Below the pieces are notes generated by a model. The model was not told the origin of the DNA. It made no database searches and saw only the letters and a list, made by a program, of their open reading frames with translations. This document shows positions 1 through 5,039 of a stretch of 6,965 nucleotides of DNA, piece after piece. The position numbers were made by a program, and so were the translations under genes. The stretch's first letter is position 1. Every line of letters begins with the position of its first letter. Origin of the DNA: Acidimicrobiia bacterium (GTDB lineage Bacteria > Actinomycetota > Acidimicrobiia > IMCC26256 > BP-133); the NCBI GenBank assembly GCA_025923175.1, contig JAICGL010000216.1, positions 1 to 6,965 on the forward strand, in the 5' to 3' direction.

Positions 1-56
1 GCAGCCTTCTTCAGAGCCTTGGGGATCGGACGGCTGGGATCAAGTGCAAACGCCAT
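1..56 (-). CDS. 5' end of an unidentified gene downstream of cydB (partial)
   Basis: Reading leftward from an ATG at 56-54, the minus strand stays open to the window edge and gives MAFALDPSRPIPKALKKA, about 18 residues. The start lies 29 bases after the cydB stop on the same strand, so it would fit as the next gene of the hydrolase-cydA-cydB run. No good Shine-Dalgarno site is visible: a GGAAG at 79-75 is 18 bases away, which is too far. The N-terminus loosely resembles the opening of CHAD-domain (polyphosphate-associated) proteins, which often begin with a short hydrophobic-LDP-RP segment followed by a basic helix. This is only a resemblance over 18 residues. The frame is also open upstream into cydB, so the start is not fixed by a stop codon. 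It could be a chance reading frame. Confidence 0.38.
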   Translation of the reverse strand, partial: MAFALDPSRPIPKALKKA

Positions 57-85
57 CGCGCGTCGATACCCGTTCTTCCGGGCGG

Positions 86-1087
86 CTAGTCGGGGGTGGC
101 CTCGCGCTGGGCCATGGCGAAAAGAGCCACGAGGGCAGGTACGAACAGAACAGCGCCGACCATGAGCGACAGGAGCACCGCCCGCAGCACCACCGGATCG
201 GCGGCCGCCTGGCGGATCGTCACCTCGCCCTCCAGCAGGTACGGATACTGGCCGGCCGCCCATCCCCACAGGACGGCGGTCACAGCCGCTGCCGTCGCCA
301 CCCGGGCGCCGAGGAAGCGGCGGCGCCACACGCATCCGAGCGAAACCAGACCCGCGACCGCCGAGATCGCCACCAGCGGCCGGCCCCGACCGGTCAGGCC
401 GTCGAAGAGGTCCGGTGCATCGGCGTGGAGGACGGCGATGCCGCCGAGCACGACACCGCCCGCAACGACGCCCGACGCCAGCGCCCGCCGCCGGAACGCG
501 TCCGCCAGCACGTCGTTACCGGCCCGGCGGGCGTCAGCTGTCAGGTACACGGCCGCCAGGTAGGCGCAGACCACCACGGCGAGCACGCCTCCGAGCACCG
601 AGGTGGGATTGATGAAGCTGCGCAACGGGTCGGCCTGGGCGATCCCGGCCGGTACCCGGCCCGACGCCACGGCCCCGGCCACCGTTCCGAGGAAGAACGG
701 CGTGATGACCGAGGACGCTGCGAAGGTGGCACCGAAGAGCCGTTCGAGGGCCACGCCCGTCACCGCCTTCCGGAAGGCAAAGCCAGCGCCCCGCAGGATG
801 ACCCCCACCGCCACCAGCGTGAGCGGGACGTAGAGGCTGGAGGCGATGGCGGCGAACGCCTCCGGGAAGCCCGTCCACAACACGACCAGCACGAAGATCA
901 GCCAGACGTGGTTCGCCTCCCAGACGGGCCCGATGGCGTGCTCGATGAGTTTCCGCTGGGCCGATCCCCGCTGCGGCCCCCCGGCGAAGAGGTCCCAGAA
1001 GCCGGCGCCGAAATCCGCGCCGCCCGTGAGGGCGTAGGCGGTGACACCCACCCATGTGAGAGCGAGCAGCGCCTCGGCACTCGTCAC
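86..1087 (-). CDS. cydB: Cytochrome bd-type quinol oxidase subunit II (CydB), 333 aa
   Basis: CydB is the structural partner of CydA in the membrane-bound cytochrome bd oxidase, which oxidises quinol and reduces oxygen to water without pumping protons. Conserved CydB segments are visible: GGADFGAGFWDLFAGG (22-37), the highly conserved IGPVWEANHVWLIF (52-65), LWTGFPEAFAA (70-80), RGAGFAFR (99-106), ITPFFLG (128-134) and GWAAGQYPYLL (275-285). These alternate with several hydrophobic helices. The length is near the lower end for CydB. I place the start at GTG 1087-1085, which overlaps the cydA stop as GTGA, with AGGAG in the cydA tail 11 bases upstream. The minus-strand frame remains open to 1399, but that extra 104-residue stretch is Arg/Gly/Pro-rich and overlaps cydA, so it is not coding. 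The two genes are probably translationally coupled. No CydX-like small subunit and no cydCD appear in the window. Confidence 0.93.
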   Translation of the reverse strand: MTSAEALLALTWVGVTAYALTGGADFGAGFWDLFAGGPQRGSAQRKLIEHAIGPVWEANHVWLIFVLVVLWTGFPEAFAAIASSLYVPLTLVAVGVILRGAGFAFRKAVTGVALERLFGATFAASSVITPFFLGTVAGAVASGRVPAGIAQADPLRSFINPTSVLGGVLAVVVCAYLAAVYLTADARRAGNDVLADAFRRRALASGVVAGGVVLGGIAVLHADAPDLFDGLTGRGRPLVAISAVAGLVSLGCVWRRRFLGARVATAAAVTAVLWGWAAGQYPYLLEGEVTIRQAAADPVVLRAVLLSLMVGAVLFVPALVALFAMAQREATPD

Positions 1088-2418
1088 GATTGGGAAAGCT
1101 CCTGCGGAGCGGAGGCAGTGTTTTCGGGGGACACCCCCGAGCCCCCGAGCGACCGCAACACGAAGATCGTGCCCCATGTCAGCAGCGCGTAGACGACGAA
1201 GAGGAGGTACAGGCCGATGCGGATGTTGGGCGCAGTGGTGACGGCTTCCGACACCCGCATGACCCGCCACACGATCCACGGCTGGCGGCCGACCTCGGTC
1301 ACGATCCAGCCCGCCTCGAGCGCCACCGGCGCAGCAAAGCCCGCCACGACCGCTGCCCGGAAGAACCACCGCGACGCCGGCGGCTCCCGCCGTCTCCACC
1401 AGGACAGTCCGAACCAGGCGGCGAGCCCGAGGAGGCCGAACCCGATCGCGACCATCACCTGGAATGCGTTCCGGACCACGGCCACCGGCGGCCGCTCGTC
1501 GGGCGGCACCTCATCGAGGCCGTGGATGAGCGCGTTGGGGTCGTGGTGGGCGAGCAGTGACAGGCCCTTCGGCACCTCCAGCCCGTAATGAACTTTTCCG
1601 TCGAGGTAGATGCCGCCGATGGTCAGCGGCGCGCCACGTTCGGTCTCGTGCAGGCCCTCGAGCGCGGCGAGCTTCACCGGCTGTCGCTCGGCCAGAAAGC
1701 GGGCCGCCCAGTCGCCGACGCCGATCTGCACCGGTGTCACCACTGCCGCCACCGTGAATGGCACGACGAAGCCCAGCCGGTGGTAGCGGTCGCGCCGTCC
1801 CCGGAGCCACCCGGTGGCATAGACCGCCGCCACACCGAAGCCGGCGACCATGAAGGCGGCGAGAATCATGTGCGTGGTCTGCACCGGCGTGGCGGGGTTG
1901 AGCATCGCGGCCCAGGGATCGGGATCGACCACCTTGCCGGCTGCGTCGAGTTTGAACCCGGTCGGCTGGTTCATCCAGGCGTTGGCCGTCACCACGAACC
2001 ATGCCGACGCGACCCCGGCCACCACGATCGGGACGCCGGTCAGGAGGTGGACCCGGGGCGGGAGACGGTCCCACCCGTAGAGGTAGAGCCCGACGAAGAT
2101 CGCTTCGACGAAGAAGGCGATTCCCTCCATGGCGAAGGGAAGGCCGATGACCTCCCCGAAACGTCCCATGAACCGGGGCCAGAGGATGCCGAGCTCGAAC
2201 GACAGGATCGTGCCCGACACGGCTCCGACGGCGAAGAGGACGCCGAGCGCTTTGGTCCATGCCCGGGCGAGGGCCGAGTACACCGCATCGCCGGTGCGGA
2301 GAAACCGCCACTCGGCCAGCAGCACGATCAGGGGAAAGCCGACCCCGAAGCACGCCAGGACGATGTGCCACCCCAGAGACAAGGCCATCTGGGATCGGGC
2401 GGCCAGAAGGTCGGGCAT
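1084..2418 (-). CDS. cydA: Cytochrome bd-type quinol oxidase subunit I (CydA), short Q-loop type, 444 aa
   Basis: CydA binds the haems and the quinol of a cytochrome bd oxidase in the cytoplasmic membrane. Haem ligand candidates are visible: His18 (SLGWHI), His183 (QTTHM) and Met322 (FQVMV). Glu98 and Glu105 (FAMEG...FFVEA) match the proton-path/haem glutamates, and Glu375 sits before the GRQPW signature (377-381). From memory, all of these lie three residues before their Geobacillus CydA counterparts. The quinol-loop core QPVKLAALE (246-254) keeps the conserved Lys and Glu. At 444 residues this is a short Q-loop enzyme, unlike E. coli CydA at about 520. Residue 320 is Gln, two before the haem-ligand Met, where E. 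coli has Arg391. The C-terminal tail (about 424-444) looks non-conserved. The ATG at 2418 is constrained by an in-frame TAG at 2433-2431 and has only a weak GGCGG upstream. It lies inside a strong inverted repeat. Confidence 0.94.
   Translation of the reverse strand: MPDLLAARSQMALSLGWHIVLACFGVGFPLIVLLAEWRFLRTGDAVYSALARAWTKALGVLFAVGAVSGTILSFELGILWPRFMGRFGEVIGLPFAMEGIAFFVEAIFVGLYLYGWDRLPPRVHLLTGVPIVVAGVASAWFVVTANAWMNQPTGFKLDAAGKVVDPDPWAAMLNPATPVQTTHMILAAFMVAGFGVAAVYATGWLRGRRDRYHRLGFVVPFTVAAVVTPVQIGVGDWAARFLAERQPVKLAALEGLHETERGAPLTIGGIYLDGKVHYGLEVPKGLSLLAHHDPNALIHGLDEVPPDERPPVAVVRNAFQVMVAIGFGLLGLAAWFGLSWWRRREPPASRWFFRAAVVAGFAAPVALEAGWIVTEVGRQPWIVWRVMRVSEAVTTAPNIRIGLYLLFVVYALLTWGTIFVLRSLGGSGVSPENTASAPQELSQS
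1124..1140 (-). repeat. Short GC-rich inverted repeat in the cydA 3' tail
   Basis: A perfect 7-base inverted repeat, TCGGGGG-ACA-CCCCCGA on the plus strand, lies in the non-conserved C-terminal tail of cydA, 37 bases before the cydB start. On the transcribed strand it would form a short G/C hairpin with a three-base loop, followed by AAAAC rather than a U-run. It could pause ribosomes or shield the cydA/cydB junction, or it may only reflect GC-rich coding sequence. There is no independent support for a function. Confidence 0.35.
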
Positions 2419-2455
2419 CCGCCGGAGACGCTAGTTGCGTTCCCGGCGGATGCCC
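2413..2455 (-). promoter_or_regulatory. Long inverted repeat covering the cydA start codon
   Basis: Arms 2413-2425 and 2443-2455 are exact 13-base complements (left arm GGGCATCCGCCGG). Inside them 2427-2430 ... 2436-2439 add an ACGC/GCGT pair around a five-base loop, separated from the arms by one G-U and one A-C position. As minus-strand RNA this is a 43-base hairpin whose 3' arm contains the GGCGG and AUG of cydA. The hydrolase stop lies 9 bases before it. No U-run follows, so it is not a standard intrinsic terminator. Three readings are possible: a U-less terminator for the hydrolase transcript, an RNA structure masking cydA initiation, or a DNA operator. For the last, a TAGCGT (2433-2428) matching the actinobacterial TAnnnT -10 pattern sits in the loop and inner stem, 9 bases before the ATG. 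The inverted repeat is directly seen; the role is inference. Confidence 0.6.
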
Positions 2456-2464
2456 GGAAGGAAC

Positions 2465-3364
2465 TCAGCCGAGCAGGTGCTGCGCCAGCCAGTCGCGGGC
2501 GGCGCCCGACGACGTCTCGAAGTCGGGCCCGGTGTAGGCGTCGAAGTGGCCGCCGGGCAGGATCACGAGCTTCTTCGGCTCGCGGGCGTTCTCGTAGGCA
2601 TCGATGGCCAGGTCGGAGACGGTGAGGATGTCGCCAGCCGCCACCACCATCAGCAGCGGGGTCGGGCTCACCCGGCCGATGTAGCCGCCCGGTTCGTACT
2701 CGAGGAACATCTCGACGGAACGGAGTGTCGTCGCGTTGTGCCAGGAAGGGGCCCGGGTGTTGCCGGTCTCGGTGAACCACTGCCAGGAGTCGGACGTCGG
2801 GAGGACGGCCACCCCCATCGGGTCCTCGCAGACGACCGGGATCATCCCCGGTTCCTTGCCGGCGAAGCGGGCCTCGCGGTCGGCGTCGAGGGCGGCCCGG
2901 AGCCCAGGGAACATGTCGGACCTGATCAGCCGGCGGGCGTTCTCAGAGCCGCTGATCAGGGGCACCTGGGACACCACGCACTTGATGCGCTTGTCGATGG
3001 CCCCGAGCACAAGGACGTGGCCGCCGCTGTAGCTCGAACCCCAGACGCCGATGCGGTCCCGGTCGATGCCCGGGAGGGTCTGCATGTGGGTGATGGCGTG
3101 CCGGTAGTCCCGGACCTGTTGCCAGGGGTCGATCTCGTAGCGGGGCTCGCCGTCGCTGGCTCCGAAATTCCGGTTGTCGAACACGAGGGCGGCCAGCCCG
3201 GCCTGGGCGAAGACCTCGGCGAAGGCGTCGAGGTACATCTCCTTCACCGCCGAGTAACCGTGGGCCATCACGACCCCAGGCACCACGTTGTCCCCGTCGG
3301 GCCGGTACAGCCATCCCCGCAGGGTCGTCCCTTCGGCGTTGAACTCCACGTCGGTACGGTTCAT
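2465..3364 (-). CDS. Alpha/beta hydrolase (DLH / S15-like), 299 aa
   Basis: This is a cytoplasmic serine hydrolase of the alpha/beta fold. The likely catalytic triad is Ser111 in the nucleophile elbow GSSYS (109-113), Asp245 (AAGD) and His273 (PGGHFD). The HGYSAVKE segment (35-42) after the third strand supplies the oxyanion region. The fold resembles the YcjY/dienelactone-hydrolase and X-Pro-peptidase-like esterase groups, but I cannot name a substrate. There is no signal peptide. The start at ATG 3364 is supported by GGAGG at 3377-3373 with an 8-base spacer. A longer frame to 3526 would add 54 low-complexity residues overlapping the divergent gene, so it is rejected. The gene ends 46 bases before cydA on the same strand and could share a transcript with it. 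It sits back to back with the peroxidase-related gene. Confidence 0.88.
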   Translation of the reverse strand: MNRTDVEFNAEGTTLRGWLYRPDGDNVVPGVVMAHGYSAVKEMYLDAFAEVFAQAGLAALVFDNRNFGASDGEPRYEIDPWQQVRDYRHAITHMQTLPGIDRDRIGVWGSSYSGGHVLVLGAIDKRIKCVVSQVPLISGSENARRLIRSDMFPGLRAALDADREARFAGKEPGMIPVVCEDPMGVAVLPTSDSWQWFTETGNTRAPSWHNATTLRSVEMFLEYEPGGYIGRVSPTPLLMVVAAGDILTVSDLAIDAYENAREPKKLVILPGGHFDAYTGPDFETSSGAARDWLAQHLLG

Positions 3365-3416
3365 GGCGTCTCCCTCCGTCGAATCCACTTGAGGCCGGAC
3401 GGGTACGTTACGCCCC
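3365..3416. promoter_or_regulatory. Divergent promoter region, hydrolase / peroxidase-related gene
   Basis: These 52 bases must hold the 5' signals for two divergent genes. Toward the hydrolase there is a good GGAGG ribosome site (3377-3373). Toward the plus-strand gene there is no Shine-Dalgarno site, but TACGTT (3404-3409), matching the actinobacterial TAnnnT -10 pattern, ends 7 bases before the ATG. That is the spacing expected for a leaderless transcript. On the opposite strand the overlapping TAACGT (3410-3405) also fits TAnnnT and could serve the hydrolase. No convincing -35 is visible for either. The promoter assignments are inference. Confidence 0.45.
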
Positions 3417-3986
3417 ATGGCCGACGAGCGCATCAGCTGGTTTCCCGTCCCGACCGACGACGAGCTCGAGGAGCCGGAACGCAAGCTCTTCGCCAAGGCG
3501 ACGGAGGTCGTGGGCTTCGTGCCCAATGTCTTCCGGAGCTACGCCTGGCGGCCGGAGCGGTTCCGCGCCTGGTTCGGCCACTTCAAGATCGTGATGGAGG
3601 GCACCGACGGCCTGTCGGCACGGGAGCGGGAGATGATCTCGGTCACCGTCTCCCAGGTGAACCACTGCCTCTACTGCCTGGTGGCCCACGGAGCTACCCT
3701 TCGGCAGTTGTCCGACGACAAGGTCGACGCCGACCGCCTCACCCTCGACTATCGCCGGGCCGACCTGACGCCCCGCCAGCGGGCCATGCTCGACTTCGTG
3801 GTCAAGATCACGGTGAACCCGGTCGACTGCGCCGAGTCGGATCTCGACGCCCTCCGGGCCCACGGGTTCTCGGACGAGGACCTCTGGGACGTGATCGAGG
3901 TCGCGGCCACGTTCAACTTCTCCAACCGGATGGCCATGGCCACCGGCATGCTCCCCAACCGGGAGTACCACGACCTGGCGCGCTGA
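3417..3986 (+). CDS. Peroxidase-related protein, AhpD / carboxymuconolactone decarboxylase-like, 189 aa
   Basis: This belongs to the 'uncharacterised peroxidase-related' branch of the AhpD-like all-alpha superfamily. The active-site signature is NHCLYCLVAH, giving Cys84-x2-Cys87-x3-His91, preceded by REREMISVTVS (69-79) that carries the conserved acidic/basic residues. In AhpD this CxxC-H centre is redox-active and has alkylhydroperoxidase activity. For this branch the physiological substrate is not established. A further cysteine is present at 138. The N-terminal LFAKATEVVGFVPNVFRSYAWRP pattern (24-46) and the C-terminal SNRMAMATGMLPN (169-181) are typical of the group. The protein is cytoplasmic, with no signal peptide or membrane segment. 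The start has no ribosome site and may be leaderless. The neighbouring hydrolase is divergent and could be co-regulated. Confidence 0.88.
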   Translation: MADERISWFPVPTDDELEEPERKLFAKATEVVGFVPNVFRSYAWRPERFRAWFGHFKIVMEGTDGLSAREREMISVTVSQVNHCLYCLVAHGATLRQLSDDKVDADRLTLDYRRADLTPRQRAMLDFVVKITVNPVDCAESDLDALRAHGFSDEDLWDVIEVAATFNFSNRMAMATGMLPNREYHDLAR

Positions 3987-3997
3987 CCTAGGTTGGG

Positions 3998-4031
3998 CCC
4001 CCTGCACCCGCACAGGAGCGGGTGAAGGGGG
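3998..4031 (+). promoter_or_regulatory. Hairpin covering the ribosome site of the secreted-protein gene
   Basis: The inner stem CACCCGC (4005-4011) pairs with GCGGGTG (4018-4024) around the loop ACAGGA. The outer stem CCCCCT (3998-4003) pairs with AGGGGG (4026-4031), with one G/A mismatch between the two stems. The outer 3' arm is the AGGGGGA ribosome site, 5 bases before ATG 4037. No U-run follows. It could be a U-less terminator after the upstream gene (stop at 3986) or a structure that masks translation of the downstream gene. A TAnnnT-like TAGGTT at 3989-3994 might initiate a transcript near 4001, which would lose part of the outer stem. Confidence 0.5.
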
Positions 4032-4036
4032 AAGAC

Positions 4037-4531
4037 ATGAAGAGATTCCGAGCTGCGTTCATCAGCCTCGCCGTCCTCACCAACATCGGAATCGGAGTGG
4101 TAGCCGCCGTCGCGCAGACCAACCAGGTCGAACCGGCGAAGCGGTGCACCACCGAGAGCCTTAAGGGCTCATTCGCTTTCCAGGGCCAGGGCTTCCTGGG
4201 CCGTGTGCCGCTGGCTTTCGTCGGCGTGCTGCACTTCGACGGCAAGGGGAAGTTCTCCGGCCGCCATGAGGAGAGCATCGGCGGCAACTACGGCCCGTCC
4301 GTCGAAGCCGGCGACTACAGCGTCAGCGACGACTGCATGGGAATCACCCACTGGACGGACCATCCGCCCCACACCGGCCTGCCGCCTCACAACCACACGA
4401 TCGTCTTCAACATCCACAGCGGAGGGGACGGGGGCTGGTTCCTCGGCATCGATAACTCCCCGCCGGGTCAGTTCCACAAGGAGATCCCCGAGCCCGACAT
4501 CGAGTTCTGGGGCACCTTGAAGCGGCTCTGA
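4037..4531 (+). CDS. Secreted protein of unknown function with His cluster, 164 aa
   Basis: I do not recognise a named function. The N-terminus is a clear Sec signal peptide: basic KRFR (2-5), a hydrophobic core (6-25) and an AVA cleavage motif, with cleavage likely after Ala26. The mature part of about 138 residues is beta-rich in pattern (GSFAFQGQGFL, GVLHFDGKGKFSG, GDYSVSDDCMGI). It resembles small exported proteins in Acidobacteria and Actinobacteria with a C-x-SLKG start and a GxYxVxxDC segment. Cys37 and Cys100 are the only mature cysteines and could form a disulfide. Six histidines lie between 105 and 127 (H105, H109, H112, H118, H120, H127), suggesting possible metal binding. The ATG at 4037 has an AGGGGGA ribosome site and places the signal peptide correctly. 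A GTG at 4022 would add only five residues. Confidence 0.82.
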   Translation: MKRFRAAFISLAVLTNIGIGVVAAVAQTNQVEPAKRCTTESLKGSFAFQGQGFLGRVPLAFVGVLHFDGKGKFSGRHEESIGGNYGPSVEAGDYSVSDDCMGITHWTDHPPHTGLPPHNHTIVFNIHSGGDGGWFLGIDNSPPGQFHKEIPEPDIEFWGTLKRL

Positions 4532-4539
4532 CGGCACCC

Positions 4540-4568
4540 TTGTGGTCCCCTCCCGCCAGGCTGATGAT
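4540..4568 (+). promoter_or_regulatory. Candidate promoter for the CBS-protein / ATPase pair
   Basis: TTGTGG (4540-4545) and GATGAT (4563-4568) are separated by 17 bases, with 3/6 and 4/6 matches to the sigma-70-type -35 and -10 boxes. Initiation would fall near 4575, leaving a leader of about 24 bases that contains the strong ribosome site AAGGAGG (4586-4592). The match is modest and this is inference from spacing and position only. Confidence 0.35.
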
Positions 4569-4598
4569 GTCGGGAAGGAACATCGAAGGAGGCCGCCG

Positions 4599-5033
4599 AT
4601 GAAGGTCGAGAACATCCTCCAGTCGAAGGGTCGGGCTGTCGAGACGATCGCACCCGGTGCCACCATGGCCCAGGCCATCCACCGGCTCACGTCGGCCGGG
4701 ATCGGGGCGCTGGTGGTCTCCGAGGACGGCGAGACGGTTCTCGGCATCATCTCCGAACGCGACATCGTCTGGGCGCTGTCGCGCCGGGGAACCGAAATCC
4801 TCGAACTGCACGTGACCGACTGCATGACTCGGGGCGGGCCGGTCTGCGCCTCCGACGACATGATCCAGGACACCATGACCAAGATGACCCGGAGCCGCCA
4901 ACGCCACCTGCCCGTGCTGCGGGATGGCAAGCTCTGCGGCCTGATCAGCCTCGGTGACGTCGTGAAAAATCGCCTCGACGAGCTGGAACTGGAGACCAAT
5001 GTGCTGCGCGACGCCTACATCACCCGCCGGTAA
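4599..5033 (+). CDS. Two-CBS-domain protein, 144 aa
   Basis: The protein is a stand-alone tandem CBS (Bateman) module with no attached enzyme. CBS1 spans about residues 10-62 (TIAPGATMAQAIHRL...GALVV...VLGIISERDIV) and CBS2 about 75-127 (CMTRGGPVCASDD...RHLPVLRDGKLCGLISLGDVV). The two GxIS-[ED/GD] ends (GIISERD 49-55 and GLISLGD 114-120) are the usual ligand-site segments. Such modules typically bind adenine nucleotides or related cofactors. The partner and ligand here are unknown. The start at ATG 4599 is fixed by an excellent AAGGAGG site (4586-4592) with a 6-base spacer. An earlier GTG at 4542 would add 19 unlikely residues. The stop is 6 bases before the next gene, so the two are almost certainly co-transcribed. 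Confidence 0.9.
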   Translation: MKVENILQSKGRAVETIAPGATMAQAIHRLTSAGIGALVVSEDGETVLGIISERDIVWALSRRGTEILELHVTDCMTRGGPVCASDDMIQDTMTKMTRSRQRHLPVLRDGKLCGLISLGDVVKNRLDELELETNVLRDAYITRR

Positions 5034-5039
5034 GCCAGC

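Noticed and set aside
44..1192. Long plus-strand frame opposite cydB
   Set aside because: Its composition is dominated by Arg, His, Glu and Gly with no domain pattern, and it is fully antisense to cydB.
1088..1399. N-terminal extension of cydB by 104 residues
   Set aside because: It overlaps cydA and is low-complexity. The GTG at 1087 gives a family-typical N-terminus and a GTGA coupling.
3365..3526. N-terminal extension of the hydrolase by 54 residues
   Set aside because: It would run across the divergent gene and is Ser-rich filler. The ATG at 3364 has a good ribosome site and a normal domain start.
2435..3991. A 518-residue open frame on the plus strand opposite the hydrolase
   Set aside because: It is antisense to a well-supported hydrolase and overlaps the AhpD-like gene. 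Its translation is Arg/Gly/Pro/His-rich with no family motif, as expected for a GC-rich shadow frame.
4546..4592. CCTCC (4549-4553) pairing with GGAGG (4588-4592) as an anti-ribosome-site switch
   Set aside because: It is only five pairs across a 34-base loop, and the candidate promoter would start transcription after the first arm.
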